A stretch of 64,000 nucleotides of DNA from Chondrosia reniformis. Taxonomy: Eukaryota; Porifera; Demospongiae; Chondrillida; Chondrillidae. Below are positions 56,401-64,000 of this stretch, piece by piece. The DNA lies in the NCBI GenBank assembly GCA_947172415.1, contig OX359194.1, positions 5,394,001-5,458,000 of the forward strand, given 5' to 3'. Under the pieces are notes generated by a model. That model saw nothing but the letters and a program-made list of their open reading frames with translations. It ran no database searches and was not told the DNA's origin. The position numbers were made by a program, and so were the translations under genes. Position 1 is the stretch's first letter. Every line of letters begins with the position of its first letter.

Positions 56401-57327
56401 TTAGAGTTCTTGTTTGACTAGAAAGAGATCTAAATACACTGTACAGTTTCACTGTATAAAATAACTAAGTTTATATTTTTAGATAACATAGTAACAGTCA
56501 ACTTTGTGGAGATAAGTGCTTCAGGATACGAAGGACAGACTGTAGTACTAACTGTTGAGAGAGAAGGGTGGATAGCCACACCTCTTGTAGTGACTGTGAG
56601 AGTAGTAGAACTAGACATCTGTCTCTATGGAAGTGGTAAGCTGATATCACATCTGAAGCTGTAGTAGTACTTTGCTTTAGGTTGAGGTCATATTGTTAAT
56701 TTTATAGTCAGCCATCTTAAAGTCACAGCTATATATATGTGTACTTTTTATCCTTCATTTGAATGTGTATTATAATGATTGGATGGTAAATGTTTTTAAA
56801 TCTACAAAATTCTCTCTTACTCTCCATGCTACATAGTGGACTCCATTAGTGATAGGAATGTCAGCATCCAATTATATATATGCGTACAAATATACTGAGC
56901 TTTGAAATACATTCAGTAATTCATTTAATTAGTTAACATATACCTTTTAAATAAATATTTTGAATTTGATTAAATGGAAATACACTAGTATGTCTATTAT
57001 TACTTTAAGCAGAAAGTATCTCCTAAAATTAAAATTATATCTTTATACAAAATAAGCACACTCATATTTGCTAACCATGAAACATGTAGTCATGGTATTT
57101 CATATGACCCAACTCATGCAGCTAATGAAGGTGATTATGTTCTGAGGAATTCTACACTGACCTTCTCTGAAGTTTACAAGTCATTTGAGAGACAGCACAT
57201 ATCAGTGGAACTAGTGGCCGATGAAGATGATGGAGAGAGAGATGAAGTGTTTCATATTCTCATTGACACTCCCTTTGGAATACAAAGCAAGAGAAGAGCA
57301 GTCACTTGTTTGATGCATAATGCATAA
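47489..57327 (+). CDS. Gene 6: intact Ig-FN3x7-EGF-Calx-beta secreted protein (952 aa)
   Basis: Exons: SP 47489-47540 ([17 protein letters not shown]), Ig 48056-48340, F1 48629-48943, F2 49228-49527, F3 49637-49930, F4 53499-53771, F5 53835-54089, F6 54523-54837, F7 55817-56107, EGF 56239-56358, CxA 56483-56635, CxB 57122-57327. The total is 2859 bases in one open frame with GT/AG borders. The leader is short and diverged but keeps a hydrophobic core. The F3-F4 intron is enlarged to 3.6 kb by a Naiad-type element in the opposite orientation, and the F6-F7 intron holds a dispersed repeat and a Penelope tail; neither touches an exon. F6 carries a long F1-like tract (about 54651-54770). The 515-base SP-Ig intron contains a unique GC-richer patch (47575-47660) that I cannot assign. 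Confidence 0.86.
50316..50342 (-). ncRNA. Hammerhead-like core in the Naiad 3' tail
   Basis: The minus strand reads CTGATGA, A, GGG, TGGAATT, CCC, A, GAAAC. Both core strands are present with a 3-pair stem II flanked by an A-A mismatch. Base by base it resembles the better-formed core of the foldback at 12586-12631, including TGGTATT against TGGAATT in the loop, so the two are probably related. Activity is uncertain. Confidence 0.4.
50604..53363 (-). CDS. Naiad-type protein: N-terminal GIY-YIG endonuclease + reverse transcriptase
   Basis: The frame is open for 919 codons. No ATG begins it, so the natural start is probably lost or upstream. Order: a cysteine cluster ([14 protein letters not shown]), GIY-YIG block ([19 protein letters not shown]), then, numbering from the GTG at 53219, a CxC motif at about 293-295 (EPCECHKSP), PADKASNN near 420, RT block [12 protein letters not shown] (569), block [11 protein letters not shown] (651), block C YIDD (695) and SPFLDLDI (731). 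An N-terminal endonuclease followed by CxC and RT is the permuted order described for Naiad/Chlamys Penelope-like elements; ordinary Penelope elements have the endonuclease at the C-terminus. The catalytic YIDD is intact and no stop interrupts the frame. Confidence 0.85.
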   Translation of the reverse strand, partial: SLVKKCSNKRCKTCPSLVTGPTFKSSVTGRTYQVRSPCGPLGCQSRNVVYLITCKQCDVQYVGETSQMLRSRMNNHRTSTKGFKPLYLYNHFNSDNHSFDDALIMPIEQIPETPNSTSLRLLREAFWYKELCSIYPYGLNDNIKGVGNISKLKKEIIVWNLFNRLSHKRRHRRSNLKSTGSSNNATFDPEWLKERLPLYKNVGFLAKLKRDTFALQARHLHRLLNSVQCLIDTPETPFPLRLMLMIKDVIKARASASLPKHPTKTTSPEGFLKIVFHNKGVEKIGLSGILNQKLVLETVPPFIQNKEPPCVVYKYTQPIGPQIFNFSQASKSDVFRKPEPCECHKSPFIYKPLGHVLTGDLCIVSNPKLRKLLKKGPKFREPNNFNWVTALKMCKEGLRKYKITWARRENVSISVFSEWENTVLKKINDRISKLSKLYTKSSVAKKTLTCPKIKKFLADLHDKYVIAPADKASNNIIFICKSYYRQIINEELGSTSTYAKCTVEPQQLIRKHIDFLKLENLEPKPDWCNLPSFYWMPKLHKNPYNYRFIAASHKCTTKPLSRFLNSALRLILKHFREYCLGIYRNTGVNAFWIVENSLEVLDSLRSIPTRKTQLASFDFSTLYTAIPHNLLKDKITNLIYSAYTCRKSQYIEVCQDKAFWSNNVSNKAVTAVHLVELFNYLIDNIYVCVDGSVFKQCVGIPMGTDCAPVVANLFLFAYEYEFMKGLLKDNITLAIKFSNTYRYIDDLLCINNKDFELSISDIYPKELILKKTNTSPKKSPFLDLDITITNNQFITKVYDKREDFNFDIVNFPHLDSNIPNTPAYGVFISQLIRYSRICSDFSSFQAKSLQLCNRLIKQGYKYFKLKSTFKTFLSRQPLVRIKYKQKVASMLKDCLVLPHIVLPHLQRNVTTRRPKGRLT
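54328..54353 (+). repeat. Short duplicate of the F5 exon end
   Basis: GATTCTGTGACCAGCAACAT plus TGGTAT repeats the last bases and donor of F5 (54068-54093). The intron sequence that follows it is also doubled (ACAAGCTGGTTAATTGGGCT and on), so this is a tandem duplication of about 250 bases inside the F5-F6 intron of gene 6. Confidence 0.7.
55319..55444. repeat. Dispersed repeat with GGGGCATGCCCC palindrome (copy 2)
   Basis: Second copy of 43887-44025, slightly shorter, at the same intron position in gene 6. The sequence before it (54988-55190), absent from gene 5, has a coding-like look but no recognisable domain. Confidence 0.6.
55500..55750 (+). mobile_element. Short Penelope-like 3' end
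   Basis: About 250 bases without coding sequence that match the end of the element at 38071-39840 in layout: a CCTCTATTTAAACC stretch, then a hammerhead-like core (55650-55674: CTGATGA, A, GACC, TACG, GGTC, GAAAC), then a short tail. It lies in the F6-F7 intron of gene 6. Severe 5' truncation is usual for these elements. Confidence 0.65.
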
Positions 57328-57441
57328 GTATACTCCTGTATAGGCTACTATAAATTATAGGCTATAAACTAATATAGTTTTGTTACTTCTACTTGAAAAA
57401 TGCAGTTGGATAGATTATCTACTATACGTAATTAATTATAA

Positions 57442-57576
57442 TCTTATTTGGCATACAGTACACACAGCTGTAGGAAGGTTGGAAAAACACCTCCAGTATA
57501 CGTAATATACTTACCAGTGTACACATTGATTTCTTGCTCAATGGAAGCCGATACGTTTTAGTGATATATAGAAAAA
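57442..57576 (+). promoter_or_regulatory. Class I leader-proximal block upstream of gene 7
   Basis: Fourth copy of the class I block, close to those at 18342 and 45949. It starts only 115 bases after the stop of gene 6, so the promoter of gene 7 and the 3' end of gene 6 share a very short spacer. Confidence 0.45.
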
Positions 57577-60500
57577 ATGGAAGTCGGCTCAGCTTCAGGT
57601 ATTTGGATACTTCTCATTTTCTGTTCTTCTAAAGGTAAGCTTTATTCATTCATAATAAAGTAGATTAGATTTATTTATTAAAATATGGGAAAAGAGACAC
57701 TTATGTTTGTCGAAAAGAGCTTACTGACAAACTGTACCTAGATATTATTTAGTATCGTGCACGGAGGGTATATGGCTTCGAAGGCTTGCCTACGCTCTCT
57801 CCTTCAGTTGCTTCACAACCAGCTACAACTATTACAGTTGGATCAGGTTCTCCAGTCGACATAACTGCAACACCTACCATTAGTCAATCAGTAGAGTTAT
57901 GGTGTAGCAGGTCACCAGCAGCCAAGCGGTGGTATACTACAGGAAGTAGAGTAGAAGCCACTTCAGGTGAAGTGTGGACAACTAGTGGACCTGCTTGGAT
58001 ATTAGTTTTTTCTACATTTGCTACAAGTCATGCTGGAACATACTCTTGTCTTGTAAAAAATAGGAATGACATGACCACAACAACTTTCACAACAATTTAC
58101 ACAGTAGTGCTTGGTAAGTTTGCAGAACATAGCTGTCTTATTGTGTATATATTATGATTATGCTCATTATATAGTTACAGCTGTATGTTCATAAGTATAC
58201 AAATGGGTTAATGCCTTATTGATAGATGATTATATAATAACAGAACTTCACTAACAAGGCTATACTAAATCAAATTATACTAACTGTTTTGACAACTTAT
58301 AATAGCATATATAATTGTAGCAGTGGACCTAATTATCATCAGTGACCTATAGCTATAGTAGGTGGTACTTTTGTACTGAAATGTATCATGAAATGTAGAG
58401 TTAGCAAAGTTATTGAGAGTCAGCAACAAGAATTCTTGAAATAAAACACTTCAACCCGTAGGTCTTCATCAGCAGTTGCTGTCACTCAATAACTCAATAA
58501 ATGATCACAACAAATATATATATCATTAAATGAAGCACACAATAGTAAACAAACACCTAATGTAGCTGTAATACTTGGTATATGTGTACTTGTAATCAAA
58601 GTAACAACTGTTGGAACCATCTTTTCCGTTTCCCTACACACTGCCTCCGGGTCCCAAAAGGAGGAGGACATAGGAGGAGTCTGGCTTCCTATGTTAATGT
58701 AGCTATTAGGCAGGAAAGTGACCCCCACCCATCACCACCATGGCCAATCGCCCATATAATGTGTCAGTCAAGACCCTGGCGACCCGAGTGGCAGCCAAAG
58801 CTGGAAGAGGGTGATTTTAAGGATGTGCTCTGGATTGCGAGCTCTGTAGAATCCTTTGCTCCTGATAATGCCCAAATATTGGCTGCCATCAGGAGCAAGC
58901 ACCCGCCTCCCCACCCAAACTCCAACATGCCACTGAAACCGGTAGACCATCCACCATGTTTGCATGTGTCTAGTGAGGGGTGTCCAGAGCCATCAAGATC
59001 TTCCCTAGTGGTTCAGCAGGGGGCCCAGATGGCCTTTGGCCGCAAAATCTCAAGGACATGATCTGTGGCTCTGATGTCTCTTATGCTCCCCGCCTCCTGA
59101 GAGCTCTCACTGCCTTCATCAATCTGGTTCTTGACGGAAAGACCACACCTGCTGCATGCCCTTTCTTCTTTGGGACATCTCTCATTGCTCTTCAAAAGAC
59201 AGATGGGGGAGGGGTGAGGCATATTGCAGTAGGATGTACACTCCAGCGCTTGGCTGCCAAATGTGCAGGGGCCCGGGTCATGGAGGTCATGGGGGACCTT
59301 CTGGCACCCTTCCAGCTTGGTTACGGGACCCTGCTTGGTGCTGAGGCGGCAGTTCATTCTGCTCGTACATACCTCCACAACCTGCAGCCCGGCCACTTAA
59401 TCCTGAAGCTTGACTTCAAGAATGCTTTTAATACCATTCGACATGACAAGATGCTCTTGACAGTGAAAGAGAGGGTTCCAGACAGCTATCCCCTTGTTCA
59501 CTCGGCATATAGTGTGCATTCCTCCTCCTTCTTTGGGGGCGACACTTTGAAGTCAGCTGAGGATATTCAACAGGGGGTCACCTCTTGTTCTGTCTCACAA
59601 TCCATGACATTGTTCAGGAACTGCAGTCAGTCTTCCGGGTGTTTTATCTAGATGACGGAACCTTGGGGAGAGTGTGGAGGAGGTACTTGAAGATCTGAAC
59701 CAGGTGGAGAGAGCAGCCTTGAACTTGGGGCTCAACCATGCAAAATCAGAGCTAATCTGTGTAGAATCTGCTACAAGAGAGGCCATGCTCTCTGCTGTCC
59801 CTGTCTCCGAGTGGTTGAGCCAGCTGATGCTATTCTTCTTGGATCTCCCATTGGAGGTGTCAGTGATGTTGATGGTGTGATTACAGCGAAGAGAGTGGCC
59901 CTACAAGTGATGGAAGGCAGGGTCCAATACCTACATCCCCATGCATGATGCCCTCTGTCTGCTCCGTCATGCCTTCTCTCTGCCCAAGATGCTATACACC
60001 TTACGAACATCTCCCTGCTTTCTTTCAGCAGAGTTGGAGAGTTTTGATTTACTGCAAAGATCTTTATTGGGATCCATAGCCAACATCTGCCTCTTGGACA
60101 GTGTGATGGCTTTGACTCAAGAATCCCTCTTGGTTAGATCAGGCGGCCTAGGGATTCGGAGTATAACCCAGCTTGCTCCTTGCCTTCTTGGCCTCACCTG
60201 TGGGTTCATCCACTCTCATTAGCCAACTCCTCCCCTCAAGCTTGAGAGACATCCCTGAACCTCTATGCAGTGAGGCAATGAGGTGCTGGAAAGAGGGGCA
60301 ACGGGGCCCTGCAACTCTCAGCCATTGGACTTCGTATGGATGGTGACACCATTAGGGTTGCTAAAGGTCTCTCTTTGTGTTGGAATCCCTCTTTGTCTGC
60401 CCCATGATTATCAACACTGTGGGGCCAGGGTCGACAGTCTGGGTACACACGGTCTCAGCTGTCGCAAGAGTCAGGGTAGCTTATCCTGTCATGCCAGTGT

Positions 60501-63500
60501 CAGTAGAATCATCCAAAGGCACTTGTCATCGGCCGGAATCCCTGCACAGCAAAGGTGTGTCTTTATAATTGCTGATGGCAAATGCCCAGACGGTGTAACC
60601 ATCATGCCCTGGAAGTGTGGTTGTGTGCTGGTGTGGGACGTTACATGTCCTGATACCTATGCTCCCTCGCACGTTGGACTAGCCTCTGGAGAGGCCAGTT
60701 TAGTGGCTGCTAAGGCAGAGCAGATCAAGAACAGGAAGTACGTATGTGGAGTTATTGGTCAGTCATCACTTTTCTCCAAGTCAAGTGGAGTGTTTTGCCC
60801 AGAAACCATCACCTTCTTTCAAGATCTGGGTCGACGCCTAATAACTCAGTCTGGGGACCCTCTGGCACTCAGCTATCTGAAGCAGGAAATATCAGTCGCA
60901 GTGCAACAGGGTAAGACTGTGGCAGTGCTCGGAACAGTCAAGCCAGTTACCTCAGCTGCTCCAGCATGACTGGCAAAATAGGACACATTATATTTACATA
61001 TATACAAACTAACAAAATAGGACATATTGTTTTGGTAGATTTAGTTGTTTCAGTTGTAGTTTACATTGTTAGTTTAATTTATTATTGTATATATATGTAA
61101 ATAATGTATCATAATACATATATATATGTAAAGTTATTAGGTTCACTATTTATATCTTAGCTACCCCAACTCCTCCACCACAAGTCCAAGGTGTCAACAT
61201 TTCAAGAGGAATATCTAATGGATCTGTGTCGTTGACAGTTTCATGGACTGCAGTACCTGGATCTGGAATAACCTACACTGTGTGGTATTTTACAAATAGT
61301 GGTACTACTGCAGAACCACCATCTGGAGCATTAAATGTGTCAGGTATCACTGGTACATCAACTACACTGAGTGGACTTGCACAAGGTACAACCTACTATA
61401 TTTGGGTAACAGCTGTTTCATCCGTTGGTGAAGGACCTTACAGCATGAGAATGTCAGAGACTACATATTCAGGTAATGTAACTATAATAGATCACTTATT
61501 GTTGGGATCAATGTTTTTCAAAATGATAGGGTTATGATAATGTACCTATACCTATACATACATTTTGCGTTGGGACCAATATATTAGATATTCAATGTTT
61601 CAAAATTAAAGTTAGTCACTTCATTCACTTATCATGACTGTGAAATGATGAGTCACAATTAATTGGTATATACAGCCATAATTAGTATATATGTTTTATT
61701 CATACCTTACTACCTTTCTTAATTACATATTGTTTACCCAATTATCCAAGCAATGTAAAATAATATTTAAGAATGATAGCCATTCAACTGCCACTGATAA
61801 CAATGACTGCGTTATTATATATCTACAATACATTTGATCACTTACCCAAAAAGGTTTATATGTTTATGCTTGCATGATTACATTATCACTCCGATTAGAT
61901 ACTAAAAAGAGCATACAATATCACACCTACGTACGTATACTGTATTATCTGAATACTCCCATACTTTGATGCTGAGCCATAAATATATACTTGATTATAA
62001 TATTATATTTATATACTACGTACTATGCATATACGTATACGTAGCTACTACTTATTATATCATTTATAGAACTTATTCTTTATTAATGTTCATATTGTAT
62101 AGAATCCTTACAAGTGAGAGGTGTTAGAATTAGTAAAGGGACATTAGATGGATCTCCATCTTTGACAGTTTCATGGATTGCAGCATCTGAATCTGGAGTA
62201 ACTTACACTGTGTGGTATTCCACAAGTAGTGGTTCTACAACAGAACCGCCATCTGGAGCATCAGTACAGTCAGGAATTATTAGTGCATCTATCACATTGA
62301 CTGATCTTTCACAAGGAACCACATACTACATTTGGGTAGCTGCTGTAAACGGACCTTACAGTTTGAGAACCTCAGCAATTACATTTCAAGGTACTAGTGT
62401 AAGTAGAATATTAATGATCCATGTTTAGTGTATACACTAAATGAATATCTATGAAAACCTCTTATACGTATATTTGTACATATATATATTGTATACATGT
62501 TAATGGAAACCTCAAAACTTATACAAATGTTATTGACAACCTCTTCATGATGTAGCACCTCCTCAAGTACAAGGAGTCTCTGTGATAGCCACAGTTAGTA
62601 GAAGAAAGCCCTCCCTATTGGTTCGTTGGACTGCTCCGATAGGGCATGATATCTCTTATGTAGTACAGTATTCTGCAACCAATCAGAACACTCCTCCAAA
62701 TGATGCTCTTGAAGTAATATCTTATTCAGCTTCCAGTTTACTTACAATTGGAATTCAAAGTGGAACAACATATTATGTTTGGGTTTGTGCTATATCTAAT
62801 AAACTCCATGGAAAATACAGTAGAAGAGCAATGAATACAACCTTTCAAGGTACATACCTACGTAAACAAATGTACTTTACTGCAAAATTATTTTATGCAT
62901 AGCTGCATGTCGTGTGATTGATGGACAAATGAACCAATTAATATAGAAGGAAACTTGACTTGTTTATTTTATATAGCTCATGATCAATCAACTGTAAGTC
63001 TTTGACCTGATGTTCACCATTTATTTCCTAAAATTCCTAACAATACTACCATTACGGTATAACATATAAAGATTTAACAGGCATCTTTATAACAGCTAGC
63101 CACTTGGTTGTGATCCAAGGGTAACCACTGATTCAAGGTTGCACTGTACATATGTAGTTTGAATATAACGTGCATACATAAACACTTTGAAATGGCATCC
63201 ACATAAATTTTATTTTATCCGAGGACAATTTAGGTTCAAGTATTGCATGATTTTAATGCCACATCAGTTTCTTGTTTGAAGGTATATATATAGAACTTTC
63301 ATTGACTGTATATACATGTCCCAACAGTTCCAGGTGCTCCCACTGGACTGGTTATAACTCCTCCACCTGACAAATGTGACCAGCTAAACTTATACTGGAC
63401 AGCACCCTCCAACACAGGAGGACTTCCTGTCAAGTACAGAGTATATAGCAATGGTGTTCTTGTACATCGTATTCTCAGTTCACCAAGAGCAGCCATTTTT

Positions 63501-64000
63501 GGACTAGCAATCAACTCTGAGTACAGAGTGAGAGTAATAGCTTTCAATGATTTGGGAGATGGAAAAGAAGTGACAGGAGTTGGAAGAACCAGACTACATG
63601 GTATATAATATATGTTGTGATCAACTGCATCAATTCTCTATTTAATCATCCTCTTTTCTGTAGCTCCCACAATCTCCTTTCTCTCTTCACCACATTCAAC
63701 AAGAATAACATTTACACTTTCATCACCACCGTTAATTGATTCATCACGCTGTACAATCACTCCCAATATTTCCAGTCTACCCACAAAGATGGTGTCCACC
63801 TCTGATTCTACTAAAGTACTAACTATTGAAGGTTTGACTTCTGGAGTTAACTATACCGTCACCTGCATCTCTTCAAGGGAAGGTTTGGTATCCTGTGATT
63901 CTGTGACCAGCAACATTGGTATGTACAAGTGTCATATATTATATAGATATACGTATAAAAGCTTCTTTATTAAATCATAATACAAGCTGGTTAATTGGGC
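57577..64000 (+). CDS. Gene 7 (5' part): SP-Ig-FN3 ... continues past the window
   Basis: Exons in the window: SP 57577-57634 ([19 protein letters not shown]), Ig 57808-58113, F1 61161-61472, F2 62103-62390, F3 62556-62849, F4 63328-63600, F5 63664-63918; F6 onward lies beyond the edge. All are open and in phase, giving 595 residues so far. The Ig exon has extra residues in its last loop (NRNDMTTTTFTT). F2 lacks four residues (DRDQ region, 12 bases). F1 carries an F6-like end (VSSVGEGPY) instead of SSGVPGTY. The Ig-F1 intron is 3 kb because of a Penelope scrap and a LINE. Confidence 0.85.
58440..58480 (-). mobile_element. Penelope 3' scrap with degraded hammerhead core
   Basis: The minus strand reads CTGATGAAGACCTACGGGTT, then GAAG (58447-58472): the same 3' motif as at 55650, but decayed in the second core strand. 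Only a few tens of bases are recognisable, in the Ig-F1 intron of gene 7 just before the LINE. The stretch 58150-58440 before it is not homologous to other copies of this intron. Confidence 0.45.
58540..61080 (+). mobile_element. Broken LINE, probably with a restriction-like endonuclease
   Basis: GC-richer than its surroundings. In order: an N-terminal part (58582-59061, RPWRPEWQPKLEEGDFKDVLW); RT with PSGSAGGPDGLWPQNLKD, SLIALQKTDGGGVRHIAVG, LKLDFKNAFNTIRHDKM, a QQG block, and FYLDDGTLG near 59640 in another frame; then a C-terminal region (60283-60969) with HCGARVDSLGTHGLSC (CCHC-like) and CPDG ... LVWDVTCPDT. The last part has the look of the PD-(D/E)xK endonuclease of R2-type LINEs, though I am not certain of the clade. 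There are frame breaks at about 58990, near 59575-59600 (a loss within QQGDPLGPL), and between 59870 and 60283, so it is inactive. It has no clear poly(A). Host sequence resumes near 61130. Confidence 0.8.

Noticed and set aside
1-64000. tRNA or rRNA genes
   Set aside because: No A/B-box plus cloverleaf pattern or rRNA-like GC-rich conserved block was noticed; a covariance-model scan would be needed to exclude small RNAs.

Overview
The window looks like AT-rich animal DNA, most likely from a sponge (demosponge) or another early-branching invertebrate. This is inferred from short introns (about 75-700 bases), the mix of Ig, FN3, EGF, NIDO and Calx-beta modules, and the retroelements present. 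No rRNA, tRNA, operon or CRISPR was seen.

The main content is a head-to-tail cluster, all on the + strand, of near-identical genes for secreted mosaic proteins. The standard gene has 12 coding exons: a signal-peptide exon (SP), one Ig exon, seven FN3-type exons (called F1 to F7 here), one calcium-binding EGF exon, and a Calx-beta domain split over two exons (CxA, CxB) ending in a stop. Nearly every internal exon starts and ends in phase 1, so any module can be lost, gained or skipped without shifting the frame. Layout: gene 1 (3' part, 1-5513); a decayed gene start (6300-6860); gene 2 (7705-16835, with four extra FN3 exons and several lesions); a duplicated gene tail (16908-18105); gene 3 (18552-24496, intact, 957 residues); a broken start (24621-25331); a minus-strand membrane-anchor exon (25838-25958); gene 4 (28512-35618, intact, 1113 residues, with a nidogen-like 5' half in place of SP-Ig-F1); a second decayed start (36521-37108); gene 5 (37978-45759, damaged); a start-only stub (46081-46990); gene 6 (47489-57327, intact, 952 residues); and gene 7 (57577 to the window end, open so far).

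Two leader/promoter cassettes recur. Class I has a leader starting MEVGSA (genes 3, 7 and the stubs at 24.7 and 46.1 kb). Class II has a leader starting MEI (genes 2, 5, 6). FN3 modules are almost invariant between paralogs, but the Ig exon varies in sequence and length at four loop positions. With gene conversion between FN3 exons, this suggests a diversifying recognition family. An immune or allorecognition role is inference only.

Mobile elements sit in introns. They are a Penelope-like element with an inverted 5' piece (38071-39840), a nearly whole Naiad-type Penelope element with N-terminal GIY-YIG and a CxC motif (about 50155-53380, minus), a short Penelope tail (55500-55750), a broken LINE (58540-61080), a 453-base foldback carrying two inverted hammerhead ribozymes (12200-12652), and several small hairpin elements.
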